A stretch of DNA of 64,000 bases. Source: CAIRDP01 sp037138335. GTDB lineage: Bacteria > Bacteroidota > Bacteroidia > Bacteroidales > FEN-979. Numbering within the stretch: position 1 is the stretch's first letter; each line of letters opens with the position of its first letter. Shown here piece by piece: positions 8,680 through 17,868 of the stretch. The position numbers and the translations under genes were made by a program. The stretch covers positions 124,001-188,000 of the forward strand of contig JBAXIO010000002.1 of assembly GCA_037138335.1 (NCBI GenBank). The letters run 5' to 3'. The notes beneath the pieces are model-generated. The model was not told the origin of the DNA. It saw only the letters and a list, made by a program, of their open reading frames with translations, and did no database searches.

Positions 8680-9672
8680 ATGTCTGAATCAAACTTTGTC
8701 GATTATGTAAAGATCTTCTGCGCTTCCGGGAACGGAGGGGCCGGGTCGAAACACTTCCTGAGGACCCGGCTGACAGCCAGGGGCGGCCCCGACGGAGGTG
8801 ACGGAGGCAGGGGAGGCCATGTTATCCTCAAAGGGAACAGCCAGCTGTGGACTTTACTTCACCTGAAATTCACCAAACACATCCGTGCAGGCCATGGAGT
8901 GAACGGCGCTAAAAGCCTGCAAACAGGTGCATACGGTAAGGACATCACTATCGAAGTCCCCCTTGGCACTGTCGCAAGGGATGCCGAAACCATGGCTTTC
9001 GAATGCGAGATCACCGAAGATGGACAGACCCATATCCTTGTGCCGGGCGGGAGAGGCGGACTCGGGAACGATCATTTCAAATCGGCTACCCACCAGGCTC
9101 CCAGGTATGCCCAGCCGGGAGAACCCGGGATTGAAGGCTGGAAGATACTTGAGCTGAAACTGCTTGCCGATGTAGGGCTCGTTGGCTTCCCCAATGCAGG
9201 GAAATCTACGCTTTTATCCGTTATATCAGCGGCAAAACCCGAGATAGCCGATTATCCTTTCACTACGCTTGTCCCCAACCTTGGAATAGTGAAATACCAC
9301 GACAACAGGTCCTTTGTCATGGCCGACATACCCGGTATCATTGAGGGGGCGCATGAAGGGAAAGGTATTGGCCTGAGGTTCCTGAGGCATATTGAACGGA
9401 ACTCGGCCCTGCTCTTCATGGTTCCTGCCGACAGCAAGGATATCCGCCAAGAATACGGGATCCTGCTGAAGGAACTCGAGATGTACAACCCCGAACTGCT
9501 TGATAAATCAAGGATACTGGCAATTACCAAATCAGATCTTGCCGACGAGGAAATTGTAAGGGAACTGAAAAAAGAACTTCCGCCCGATATTCCTTACGTG
9601 TTTATCTCATCGCATAAGAAAACAGGCCTGCTCAAACTCAAAGGGATGCTTTGGGATGCGCTGAATCAGTGA
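8680..9672 (+). CDS. obg: Obg-family GTPase
   Basis: An essential ribosome-associated GTPase of 330 residues. The glycine-rich Obg fold covers about residues 1-158 (ARGGPDGGDGGRGGH, VPGGRGGLGN). The G domain follows with G1 GFPNAGKST, G3 DIPGIIEGA and G4 TKSDL. The variable C-terminal extension seen in some Obg proteins is absent. Its stop codon is the first part of a short heptad repeat that fills the gap to the next gene. Confidence 0.97.
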   Translation: MSESNFVDYVKIFCASGNGGAGSKHFLRTRLTARGGPDGGDGGRGGHVILKGNSQLWTLLHLKFTKHIRAGHGVNGAKSLQTGAYGKDITIEVPLGTVARDAETMAFECEITEDGQTHILVPGGRGGLGNDHFKSATHQAPRYAQPGEPGIEGWKILELKLLADVGLVGFPNAGKSTLLSVISAAKPEIADYPFTTLVPNLGIVKYHDNRSFVMADIPGIIEGAHEGKGIGLRFLRHIERNSALLFMVPADSKDIRQEYGILLKELEMYNPELLDKSRILAITKSDLADEEIVRELKKELPPDIPYVFISSHKKTGLLKLKGMLWDALNQ

Positions 9673-9690
9673 ACGGTGAACGGTGAACAG
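9669..9690 (+). repeat. Three GTGANNN heptads after obg
   Basis: Three adjacent seven-base units, GTGAACG, GTGAACG and GTGAACA, begin at the obg stop codon. The same GTGANNN unit recurs at 33791-33866 and 37079-37106, so this belongs to a dispersed intergenic repeat family in this genome. Confidence 0.7.
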
Positions 9691-9725
9691 ATAATGAAGT
9701 CATACATCCTCCATATCTTCTTCTG

Positions 9726-10307
9726 ATGCTGGACAAGCTCCTGACATTCGACCGTTCGCTTTTTCTTACCCTCAACGGGATTCACACACCCTGGCTGGAT
9801 CCGGTAATGTACTGGGCCAGTAATACACTGGTATGGATACCCCTTTTTGTCTTTCTGGCCGGCCTTGTAATTGATACATTCCGTTACAAGGCAATAACCG
9901 TTATTGCAGCCCTTGCGCTGATGATCACAATCTCAGATCAGTTATCCAACCTGGTTAAGGATGATACTCAAAGATTAAGGCCTTCAAACGAACCTGCGTT
10001 GGCGGCAGGCGTCCATATTGTTAAAGAATACAGGGGAAGCGATTTTGGCTATTACTCGGCCCATGCTTCCAACACTTTTGCCCTGGCCGTATTTCTTATC
10101 ATCCTGTTTCAGAAAAGGTACAGGTACCTGTACCTTCTTCTGATAGGCTGGGCATCACTGATGAGCTATACCAGGATATACCTTGGGGTTCATTATCCCA
10201 TCGATGTTTTAAGCGGTGCAGCCATCGGCAGCCTGCTGGGATGGTTTACCGGGAGGATAACGATTTATCTCCTCTCCCTTCAGGGGAAGGGTATCAATCC
10301 AGTTTAA
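9726..10307 (+). CDS. PAP2-family membrane phosphatase
   Basis: An integral membrane lipid phosphatase of 193 residues, probably acting on undecaprenyl pyrophosphate or a phospholipid-type substrate at the outer face of the inner membrane. The three PAP2 signatures are present: KDDTQRLRP (K-x6-RP), YSAHASN in place of PSGH with the His kept, and TRIYLGVHYPID (R-x5-H-x3-D). Several hydrophobic segments surround them. It is separated from obg by 53 bases that include heptad repeats. Its 3' end overlaps the convergent outer-membrane protein gene by 14 bases. Confidence 0.9.
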   Translation: MLDKLLTFDRSLFLTLNGIHTPWLDPVMYWASNTLVWIPLFVFLAGLVIDTFRYKAITVIAALALMITISDQLSNLVKDDTQRLRPSNEPALAAGVHIVKEYRGSDFGYYSAHASNTFALAVFLIILFQKRYRYLYLLLIGWASLMSYTRIYLGVHYPIDVLSGAAIGSLLGWFTGRITIYLLSLQGKGINPV

Positions 10308-10866
10308 ACACGAGTCCTATATTTGCATACGTCGAGTTATATCCGAACTCCCCGGATATCCCAAGCTCAGGGGTGAAGAAGTAGGATGCCCCGAAGAAAA
10401 CCCCGAAATATGGATAGAACGGTGCAGGGGTATGATACCCTTCATTGGCGTCATGGCTGTTCATGCAAAGCCCGAATCCCAGGGGAACGCCCGCATATGT
10501 ATCAAGGCCCTTCACATCCCATCCGTAATGGTAAGCGCTCCTGGCTCCAACAATGAAATTGAACCAGTTCTCATGCCAGCTGCTGCCGTAAGTGTGCCAG
10601 AAATATGAAAAGCTTGCTTCGGCTCCCAGGGTGATTACGCCCGGACCCACTTCCCACATTCCTTTTTCAAATGAAAATTTTGCAGCGGGACCAAAGCCTG
10701 ATCCATTGCCGAAAAACGGTGTGCCGGCGCCAAAACCGGCATTAAGAAGCCATGTATCTTCCTTCATAGGGCTCATGGGACCATTCTGTGCGTTCACAGA
10801 AGGGGTTATTACAAATAAAACAACAATACATAAAGTGAATCGCAGGATGAGTTTCTTTGTGTTCAT
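10294..10866 (-). CDS. Small outer-membrane beta-barrel protein, unknown function
   Basis: A protein of 190 residues with a signal peptide ending near VNAQ (residue 27). The mature part is rich in Gly, Phe and Tyr, with alternating strand patterns (VGPGVITLGAEASFSYFW, FFGASYFF). It ends IGLVFKLD, consistent with an eight-stranded outer-membrane barrel. I do not recognise a specific family. It is the last gene of the minus-strand run behind cbpA, 78 bases away, with an inverted repeat between them. Confidence 0.75.
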   Translation of the reverse strand: MNTKKLILRFTLCIVVLFVITPSVNAQNGPMSPMKEDTWLLNAGFGAGTPFFGNGSGFGPAAKFSFEKGMWEVGPGVITLGAEASFSYFWHTYGSSWHENWFNFIVGARSAYHYGWDVKGLDTYAGVPLGFGLCMNSHDANEGYHTPAPFYPYFGVFFGASYFFTPELGISGEFGYNSTYANIGLVFKLD

Positions 10867-10887
10867 GACGGGAAAAAATTAGCTGTT

Positions 10888-10915
10888 CGTTTTTAATTGT
10901 TTCAATTCAAAAACG
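10888..10915. repeat. AT-rich inverted repeat between cbpA and the barrel gene
   Basis: CGTTTTTAATTG at 10888-10899 and CAATTCAAAAACG at 10903-10915 pair over 12 bases with one bulged C and a three-base loop. The stem is AT-rich and no T-run follows on the minus strand, so it is a poor intrinsic terminator. It could be an operator or an mRNA processing hairpin. Confidence 0.45.
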
Positions 10916-10944
10916 ACAGGAGGAAGGAAAAAGTATATGCGGAT

Positions 10945-11889
10945 TCAATGCCTCAGGGCAGCAAGCTGGGTAAAGAGTTCAATCTCCTGCGGGCTAAGGT
11001 TCTGTGGGACGTCAATGATGATCTTAAGATAAAGATCCCCGAATTCATTTTTCTTCCTGTAAACGGGCATCCCCAGTCCTTTCATGCGCAGGACCTTCCC
11101 ATTCTGGGTTTCCTTCGGGATTTTCATTGTAACATTTCCCTTCGGCGGATGTACGTTTACTTCCCCTCCGAGAACTGCCATATACAAGGGAACATGAAGG
11201 TCACAATAGAGGTCATTCTCCCTGATCTCAAACACATTGTCAGGAAGGATCTTCACATGCATATAAAGGTCGCCGGGTTCACCGCCCCTCCTGCCCTGGG
11301 CTCCTTTGCCTTTAACACGCAGCACCTGGCCGTCATAGACGCCCTGGGGGATAGTCACGCTGAGTTGTTCGTCTCCCAGGGTGATCATCCGTTTGGACCC
11401 CTTGTAGGCACCTTCAATGGAAACCTCGAGGCTCGCTTCATAATCCTGGCCTTTCACAGGCCTTCCCCCTGAGCGTCCCCTGCCCTGGTTTGAATAATCT
11501 CCCCCGAAATCCTGTCCATAAGCCCCTCCGAAAAACGAATTGAAGAAATCCGAAAAATCAGACCCTCCAAAATCTTCGGCGCCGTATGTGCGGGAATAGT
11601 CTTTCCCGCCTCCCTGTCTCGCCCACTTGCTGAAATCAGCGCCCTCTCCGGAAGTCTGCTCATATTGCTTCCAGTTTGAACCAAGGGTGTCATATTTTTT
11701 CCTTTTTACAGGATCTTTCAGTACTTCATATGCTTCTCCCATCTCCTTGAACTTCTCCTCGGCTTGTTTGTTGCCGGGATTTTTATCGGGATGGTATTTC
11801 ACCGCCAGTTTACGATAAGCTTTTTTGATCTCAGCCTCGGTAGCGGTTTTTGAAATACCTAAGAGGCTGTAATAATCCTTGAAATCCAT
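10945..11889 (-). CDS. cbpA: DnaJ-class co-chaperone (CbpA type)
   Basis: An Hsp40 of 314 residues. The N-terminal J domain has the HPD triad at residues 33-35. A Gly/Phe-rich linker follows (about 85-130), then two C-terminal substrate-binding beta domains (about 130-310). The cysteine-rich zinc finger of true DnaJ is absent, which defines the CbpA type. It would stimulate DnaK ATPase activity. It starts ten bases after the KimA-like gene, so it is probably transcribed with the two transporters rather than with dnaK at 42 kb. Confidence 0.92.
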   Translation of the reverse strand: MDFKDYYSLLGISKTATEAEIKKAYRKLAVKYHPDKNPGNKQAEEKFKEMGEAYEVLKDPVKRKKYDTLGSNWKQYEQTSGEGADFSKWARQGGGKDYSRTYGAEDFGGSDFSDFFNSFFGGAYGQDFGGDYSNQGRGRSGGRPVKGQDYEASLEVSIEGAYKGSKRMITLGDEQLSVTIPQGVYDGQVLRVKGKGAQGRRGGEPGDLYMHVKILPDNVFEIRENDLYCDLHVPLYMAVLGGEVNVHPPKGNVTMKIPKETQNGKVLRMKGLGMPVYRKKNEFGDLYLKIIIDVPQNLSPQEIELFTQLAALRH

Positions 11890-11899
11890 TATTTAATTT

Positions 11900-13903
11900 T
11901 TAATCAGTGGTGGTTAGTTTAATCGGGATCAGTACCATCATAAACCCTTTATGGGCAAGACGGTTCTGCAAAGTTAACTGAGTTTGGCTATGAAGCATCC
12001 TGGTAAGGGATGAAGGGCGGGTGAAAATGGCATTTCCAATGAAAAAAATAACCCGATTATATTTGTTCACAACCTTTTTTGAAAGTTCCTTTACCTCGTC
12101 GGCTATATCGGTACCTATTGCATAATAGCTGTCGGCAAAACATCCGTAAGCCCGGGCAAGTTCTTCGTATTTTTTCAGGTTATATTTAACGTCTTCTTCA
12201 AGGTTCTGAAGCTCAGCCTCACCTTTAAAGGTCCCGGAATCGACCATCCCGACCGAGATAAAGATAAAGTTCTTGTATTTCTCAAAATCTTCACGGATTT
12301 TAAGGAAGGTGTGGATCCCGATGCCGTTGAAATCGTTTACACATATGCATGCGGTATGCATATCCGGATTAAATTCGGGAGGTTCCCTATGGGATTTCTC
12401 ATATCCAAGCATTGCTCCTTCAACCTGGCGGAACATCTTCAGGTCAAGCTGGCCGAGCAGTGTTGCGGCTTTGTCATAATGGCCTTTTACCTTTACTACA
12501 AAGAGAATGAGGCTTGAGGTTATGAGTATGGTAAGCCATCCGCCTTCACCGAATTTAATAAAGAGCACCGTACACAGAATACTTAAAGTCAGGAAGAACC
12601 CAAGTCCGTTAATAAGAAGTTTCGTGAACCAGGATCCTTCATTTTTCTTTACCTGCCACCAATGGCGTACCATCCCTGCCTGTGAAAGGGAGAAGGTTAC
12701 AAACACGTTGATGCTGTATAATACTATCAGGGTGTTCACGCTACCCCCGGTAACAAGGAGAATGAATGCAGCAGAAACAGCCATTAGGATTAATCCGTTC
12801 TGGGTCACAAGCCGGTCGGAAAGAACAGAGAACCTCCTTGGGAACCAGTTATCCTGGGCCATGTTGGATATGACCCTGGGGCCGTCAAGGAACCCGGTCT
12901 GTGCACCAACGAAGAGCAAGGCAGCCTCAGAAAGCAGGGTAATGACCACAAATGGCTGGCCTACCCATTTGTTCCATCCGGCAGTCATAGCTTCCAGGAG
13001 ATTAGCATTCATGGTTTTGCCGGGAATGTGTTTCAGGTGAAACAAGGAATAAGCTACAAGTAACCCGAGGACGGTAATTCCAAGGGAGAATGCCATAAGC
13101 CGCATGGTTGCGATTCCTGTTTTGACCCTTGGTTCTTTCAGAATGACCATCGAATTGGAAACAGCTTCAATCCCGGTATAGGTCCCTGCGCCCATGCTAT
13201 AGGCTCTTGCAAGAATGATGAGAACTGCAAAAGTGCCCATACTGTGGCTTGCCTGTTTGAATTCCCTTGTTGCATCAGGTACCAGGTTGATGAAATCCCT
13301 GGTATGGAAGAAAATCGGGTATACTATAGTAAAGGCGTGAGTGAGCAGGAAGACAATAAAAATAGGCAATAAGGAAAAAACCGATTCTTTGATTCCCCTC
13401 AGGTTTACAAGCAGCAATAAAAGGATTATTACAAGGGTAACCGAGAGTTTAAGATGCTGGTAGGCCGGTGGGAAATTGCTGAAAATGGCATCCACCCCGC
13501 TTGCAACGCTGATGGAAATTGTGAGGACGTAGTCAACGATCAGTGAACAGCCGGAAACCATTCCGAGCTTCGGATTCAGGAGTTTCGTTGCGACTTTATA
13601 ACCGCCCCCGCCTGAAGGAAATAGCTTGATGATCTGTGAATAACTGCTGCTGATGATGGAGATGGTAAGCACCACCGCCAATGCAATGAAAATAGTCATC
13701 CCATGGTATTGGCCGAGTGCATTATAGGATTCTTCGGGGCCGTAACAGGATGAAGAAAGACCGTCGGAACCCAGTCCTACCCATGCAAGGATTGCAACAA
13801 GGGTGACCTTCTCAAAAATATTTTCATCTTTGAGATCTCTTGCCTTCCCTACAAAGAGCTTTCGTGCCCTTTCGGTAGTACTTAACCTTTCTCTTTGTTT
13901 CAT
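11900..13903 (-). CDS. KimA-like APC-superfamily transporter, copy 2
   Basis: A 667-residue transporter with about twelve hydrophobic segments over residues 30-500 and a cytosolic C-terminal domain. Motifs include GSDGLSSSCYGPEE in the first membrane helix, FPSGGGGY, GTYTGIEAVSN and KEPRVKTGIATM. This layout resembles KimA (YdaO), a potassium importer of the APC superfamily; amino-acid transport cannot be excluded. The frame opens at 13912, but MKQRERLSTTER at 13903 matches the start and length of the upstream paralogue exactly. A TACTTTTG box lies 19 bases upstream. Most residues are identical to the neighbouring copy. Confidence 0.82.
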   Translation of the reverse strand: MKQRERLSTTERARKLFVGKARDLKDENIFEKVTLVAILAWVGLGSDGLSSSCYGPEESYNALGQYHGMTIFIALAVVLTISIISSSYSQIIKLFPSGGGGYKVATKLLNPKLGMVSGCSLIVDYVLTISISVASGVDAIFSNFPPAYQHLKLSVTLVIILLLLLVNLRGIKESVFSLLPIFIVFLLTHAFTIVYPIFFHTRDFINLVPDATREFKQASHSMGTFAVLIILARAYSMGAGTYTGIEAVSNSMVILKEPRVKTGIATMRLMAFSLGITVLGLLVAYSLFHLKHIPGKTMNANLLEAMTAGWNKWVGQPFVVITLLSEAALLFVGAQTGFLDGPRVISNMAQDNWFPRRFSVLSDRLVTQNGLILMAVSAAFILLVTGGSVNTLIVLYSINVFVTFSLSQAGMVRHWWQVKKNEGSWFTKLLINGLGFFLTLSILCTVLFIKFGEGGWLTILITSSLILFVVKVKGHYDKAATLLGQLDLKMFRQVEGAMLGYEKSHREPPEFNPDMHTACICVNDFNGIGIHTFLKIREDFEKYKNFIFISVGMVDSGTFKGEAELQNLEEDVKYNLKKYEELARAYGCFADSYYAIGTDIADEVKELSKKVVNKYNRVIFFIGNAIFTRPSSLTRMLHSQTQLTLQNRLAHKGFMMVLIPIKLTTTD

Positions 13904-13922
13904 CGGAAACAAAATTAACGGG

Positions 13923-13930
13923 CAAAAGTA
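13923..13930 (-). promoter_or_regulatory. TACTTTTG -7 box before KimA-like copy 2
   Basis: A minus-strand match to TAnnTTTG, 19 bases before the start codon and in the same position as the box before the other copy. It suggests the second gene has its own promoter in the 49-base spacer, or that the box was copied with the gene. No clear -33 element is seen. Confidence 0.45.
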
Positions 13931-13952
13931 CGATGTTTAATTATATCGCGAA

Positions 13953-15956
13953 TTAATCGGTCTGGGTAAGTTTTACCGGGATCAGCACCATCATGAATCC
14001 CTTATGGGCAAGACGGTTCTGCAAAGTGATCTGGGTCTGGTTGTGAAGCATGCGGGTAAGTGAAGAGGGTCGTGCAAAGATCGCATTGCCAACAAAGAAA
14101 ATAACCCTGTGGTATTTGTGGACCACTTTCTTGGATAGTTCCTTCACTTCATCAGCAACGTCGGTGCCTATCGCGTAATAGCTGTCGGCAAAACATCCGT
14201 AAGAATGTGCAAGTTCTTCGTACTTTTTAAGATTGAATTTCACGCTGTCTTCAAGGTTCTGAAGTTCCTCTTCCCCCTTGAAAGTTCCCGTGTCAACCAT
14301 CCCCACGGAAATGAATATAAAGTTTTTATAATTTTCGAAATCCTCCCTTATTTTAAGGAATGTATTAATGCCAACACCATTGAAATCGTTGACACAAATG
14401 CATGCGGTATGTGATTCCTGGTCAAATTCGGGTAATTCCCTGTTTGCTTTTTCCCAGGTAAGCATTGCGGGTTCAACCTGCCTGAACATTTTATGGTCCA
14501 GGCGGCCTATCAGTTTTGCAGCTCGGTCATAATGACTCCTTACCCTAAGTACAAAGAAAATCAGGCTCGATGTAATAAGTATGGTAAGCCAGCCGCCTTC
14601 AGTGAATTTCACGAAGAGAACCGTGCAAAGGATACTTAACGTAAGAATTAAACCTAAGCCATTAATAAGGAGTTTGGGGATCCAGTGCCCTTCTTTTCTC
14701 TTAACCTGCCACCAGTGGCGAACCATCCCTGCCTGCGAAAGTGTGAAAGTAATGAAAACGTTTATACTATAGAGAACCACCAGAGTGGTCACTTTACCTC
14801 CTGTAACAAGCAGTACAAACGAAGCTGCCACTGCCATGAGTATGAGGCCGTTCTGGGTCACCAGCCTGTCGGAGAGCACCGAGAAACGTCTTGGGAACCA
14901 GCTGTCCTGTGCCATGTTCGAGATAACCCTGGGGCCGCCCAGGAAACCTGTCTGTGCCCCTACAAACAACAATGCAGCTTCAGATATCAGCGTAATGATC
15001 ACGAATGTTTGCCCGATCCACTTATTCCAGCCGGCTGTCATGGCTTCGAGCAGGTTGGCGTTCATGGTTTTACCGGGAATATGCTTAAGGTGAAACAGGG
15101 AATAGGCAGCAAGAAGACCTAATACGGTGATCCCCAGTGAGAAAGCCATCAGCCGCATTGTTGCAATCCCTGTTTTGACCCTGGGTTCTTTCAGGATAAC
15201 CATGGAATTTGAAACAGCCTCTATCCCGGTATAGGTACCGGCTCCCATACTGTATGCTCTTGCTAAGATGAGCAAAACAGCAAATGTTCCCAAACTGTTG
15301 CTTGCCTGCTTGAATTCCCTGGTGGCATCAGGAACCATATTGATAAATTCCCTGGTATGAAACATGATGGGGTAAACGATCGCGAAAGCATGGGTAAGGA
15401 GGAAGATGATGAATATCGGCATGAGTGACATAACCGACTCCTTAACGCCCCTGAGGTTCAGAAGTAACAGGATAAGGATAATGCCCAGTGTTGTATACAG
15501 TTTATAAATCTGAAACGTGTCGGGGAAATTGCTGAATATGGCGTCCACGCCGCTGGCGACGCTGATGGAAATTGTAAGGATGTAGTCAACGATAAGGGAA
15601 CAGCCTGAAACCATACCCAGACGGGGCGAGAGGAGTTTTGCCGCAACCTGGTAACCGCCCCCTCCCGAGGGAAACAGTTTTATGATCTGGGAGTAGCTGC
15701 TGCTGATGATGGCAATGGTGAGAACAACCGCAAGGGCAATAAAAATAGTCATCCCATGGTAATTGCCCAGGGCACGGTAGGCTTCTTCAGGACCGTAGCA
15801 GGAAGATGACAGCCCGTCGGAACCCAATCCTATCCAGGCCATGATGGCTACCAGCGTTACTTTCTCGAAGATGTTCTCATCTTTGAGATCACGCGCGTTG
15901 CCAACGAATACCTTTCTGATCCTCTCGGTTGTGCTAAGCCTTTCTCTCTGTTTCAT
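13953..15956 (-). CDS. KimA-like APC-superfamily transporter, copy 1
   Basis: A 667-residue paralogue of the gene immediately downstream, identical in length and aligned without visible gaps. Differences concentrate in a few membrane helices and in the linker around residue 500. It has the same motifs: GSDGLSSSCYGPEEAY, FPSGGGGYQVA, GTYTGIEAVSN. The C-terminal cytosolic part carries CICVNDFNG and IFISVGMVDTGTFKGEEELQ. KimA-type transporters import potassium and some are inhibited by c-di-AMP; whether that applies here is inference. It heads the transporter-transporter-cbpA run from a near-consensus promoter. Confidence 0.82.
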   Translation of the reverse strand: MKQRERLSTTERIRKVFVGNARDLKDENIFEKVTLVAIMAWIGLGSDGLSSSCYGPEEAYRALGNYHGMTIFIALAVVLTIAIISSSYSQIIKLFPSGGGGYQVAAKLLSPRLGMVSGCSLIVDYILTISISVASGVDAIFSNFPDTFQIYKLYTTLGIILILLLLNLRGVKESVMSLMPIFIIFLLTHAFAIVYPIMFHTREFINMVPDATREFKQASNSLGTFAVLLILARAYSMGAGTYTGIEAVSNSMVILKEPRVKTGIATMRLMAFSLGITVLGLLAAYSLFHLKHIPGKTMNANLLEAMTAGWNKWIGQTFVIITLISEAALLFVGAQTGFLGGPRVISNMAQDSWFPRRFSVLSDRLVTQNGLILMAVAASFVLLVTGGKVTTLVVLYSINVFITFTLSQAGMVRHWWQVKRKEGHWIPKLLINGLGLILTLSILCTVLFVKFTEGGWLTILITSSLIFFVLRVRSHYDRAAKLIGRLDHKMFRQVEPAMLTWEKANRELPEFDQESHTACICVNDFNGVGINTFLKIREDFENYKNFIFISVGMVDTGTFKGEEELQNLEDSVKFNLKKYEELAHSYGCFADSYYAIGTDVADEVKELSKKVVHKYHRVIFFVGNAIFARPSSLTRMLHNQTQITLQNRLAHKGFMMVLIPVKLTQTD

Positions 15957-15975
15957 CAGAAATGAAATTGACTGG

Positions 15976-16005
15976 CAAAAGTAACATGTTTAATCAAATA
16001 ACAAA
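15976..16005 (-). promoter_or_regulatory. Bacteroidota-type promoter for the KimA-like operon
   Basis: On the minus strand TTTG (16005-16002), an 18-base spacer and TACTTTTG (15983-15976) approximate the Bacteroidota -33/-7 pattern. The -7 box ends 19 bases before the ATG at 15956. Confidence 0.6.
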
Positions 16006-16020
16006 CACTTTAAAAACCGG

Positions 16021-16482
16021 CTAATATCCGAATGAACGGCCTTCAATTTTATCAATTTTGATCTTCCACACACTTACCTCCCTGATGGAAGGAGGATTGA
16101 ATTTAAACTCTTTCCCGCTGTATTGCGCCATAATGACCTTCAGCGCAGCAATTTTTTCCTCAGGATCAGTTATAAACTCCGCCTTACCGTATACCAGTAC
16201 CGAACGGTACTTCATACTCCAGGAGCATGCCACATCCTCGTTCTGGTAACGGAGCAGGTGATCGGTGCTGAAATTTACACAAACCGATGGATTCTGCCTC
16301 AGGATGCTGATCTTTTTCCCGTGTTGTGCCCCGTGCATGTATACAAAACCTTCACTGAGACCAAAGTTCATCGGTATCACGTACGGAAGGTTCCCGTTTT
16401 CAACCAATGCCAGGTGGCACCATTGGCAACGCCTTATAATACCGAGCAACTCAGCTTCATTGGTTATTTCGTGGCGGCGCAT
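16021..16482 (-). CDS. NimA-like pyridoxamine-5'-phosphate-oxidase-fold flavoprotein
   Basis: A protein of 153 residues with the FMN-binding split-barrel fold. The pattern CHLALVENGNLPYVIPMNF, then FVYMHGAQHGKK and NPSVCVNF, is typical of the NimA/5-nitroimidazole-reductase-like group. The conserved start is MRRHEITNEAELL. Members bind FMN and some reduce nitro compounds; the physiological substrate is usually unknown. It is the last gene of the long minus-strand operon, 12 bases after radA. Confidence 0.8.
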   Translation of the reverse strand: MRRHEITNEAELLGIIRRCQWCHLALVENGNLPYVIPMNFGLSEGFVYMHGAQHGKKISILRQNPSVCVNFSTDHLLRYQNEDVACSWSMKYRSVLVYGKAEFITDPEEKIAALKVIMAQYSGKEFKFNPPSIREVSVWKIKIDKIEGRSFGY

Positions 16483-16494
16483 AACAGCTCAGGT

Positions 16495-17859
16495 TTATCT
16501 GAATAATGCTTTATAGACTTCCTGTACCTTACTAACCGGGACGATCTCAATTGCATACCTGTTTTTATCAAGGGAGCGGGAATTGTATTTGGAAACAAAG
16601 ATACGTTCAAAGCCCAGTTTTTCAGCTTCGGACACCCTTTGTTCAATGCGGTTGGTTGGCCTGATTTCACCGCTTAATCCTACTTCAGCGGCAAAACATG
16701 TTTTTGTATCAATTTGCTCATCCTGGTTTGATGACAGTATTGCAGCGACTATAGCCAGGTCAATGGCGGGATCGTCTACATCGAGGCCCCCTGCGATGTT
16801 GAGAAAGACGTCTTTATGTCCCAGCCTGAAACCGCTTCGTTTTTCAAGAACTGCAAGAAGCATGTTCAGCCGCCTCACATTAAATCCTGTTGTTGAACGC
16901 TGAGGTGTGCCGTAAACAGCAGTGGAAACAAGGGCCTGGGTCTCGATAAGCATGGGCCTCAGTCCTTCAACCATCGCAGCAATAGCGATCCCGCTAACTT
17001 TTTCATCATGCTGGCTTAACAGGATTTCAGAAGGGTTTGAGACTTCCCTCATCCCTGTGTCGTTCATTTCGTAGATGCCGAGTTCAGAAGTGGATCCGAA
17101 GCGGTTCTTCAGTGAGCGGAGGATGCGGTAACCGTAGTTCCTGTCGCCTTCGAACTGGAGTACGGTATCGACCATATGTTCAAGTATCTTCGGGCCAGCA
17201 AGGCTGCCGTCCTTCGTGATATGGCCGATAAGGAAAACAGGGATACGGGTTATCTTGGCATATTTCTGCATTTCCCCGGCACATTCCTTAATCTGACTGA
17301 TACTGCCGGCCGAAGATTCAATGCTATCGGTCTGCAGGGTCTGGATGGAATCAATGATCACCATCCCGGGTTGGATTTTTTCGAGGTGCTGAAAAATAGC
17401 CTGGGTATTTGTCTCTGTAAGGACATAGCAGTTTTCATTTTGTATACCGAGACGATCGGCCCTCATCCTTAGTTGCTGGTCGCTCTCCTCCCCGCTGATG
17501 TACAGTACTTTCAGCTCGTTACATTTCAGGGCAACCTGGAGCATCAGGGTTGACTTCCCGATCCCGGGTTCTCCTCCTATGAGGACAAGGGAACCCTGGA
17601 CCAGTCCACCACCGAGAACACGGTTCAGTTCGGCATCCCGGGTGTTGATCCGCTGATTGTTCTCAAAGCTGACATCTGATATTTTTCTAGGGCCGGGTCT
17701 TTGGTCGTTTGGCCTTGTAAAACCCTTATGTTTTTCTTCCCTCTGGATTACCTCTTCAACGAGGGTGTTCCATTCCCCGCAGGCCGGGCATTTCCCCATC
17801 CATTTGCTCTGCTGTAAACCGCAGCTTGTGCAGAAAAATGCAGTCTTGACTTTTGGCAT
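16495..17859 (-). CDS. radA: DNA repair protein RadA (Sms)
   Basis: A RecA-related ATPase for recombination intermediate processing, 454 residues long. The N-terminal C4 zinc finger is CTSCG...CPACG (about residues 11-28). Walker A is GGEPGIGKST, the RadA-specific KNRFGS motif is present, and a Lon-like C-terminal domain (about 280-454) includes GGLDVDDPA. All expected parts are present. It starts nine bases after the heptose adenylyltransferase gene and is co-transcribed with it. Confidence 0.97.
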   Translation of the reverse strand: MPKVKTAFFCTSCGLQQSKWMGKCPACGEWNTLVEEVIQREEKHKGFTRPNDQRPGPRKISDVSFENNQRINTRDAELNRVLGGGLVQGSLVLIGGEPGIGKSTLMLQVALKCNELKVLYISGEESDQQLRMRADRLGIQNENCYVLTETNTQAIFQHLEKIQPGMVIIDSIQTLQTDSIESSAGSISQIKECAGEMQKYAKITRIPVFLIGHITKDGSLAGPKILEHMVDTVLQFEGDRNYGYRILRSLKNRFGSTSELGIYEMNDTGMREVSNPSEILLSQHDEKVSGIAIAAMVEGLRPMLIETQALVSTAVYGTPQRSTTGFNVRRLNMLLAVLEKRSGFRLGHKDVFLNIAGGLDVDDPAIDLAIVAAILSSNQDEQIDTKTCFAAEVGLSGEIRPTNRIEQRVSEAEKLGFERIFVSKYNSRSLDKNRYAIEIVPVSKVQEVYKALFR

Positions 17860-17868
17860 AACAGGATC

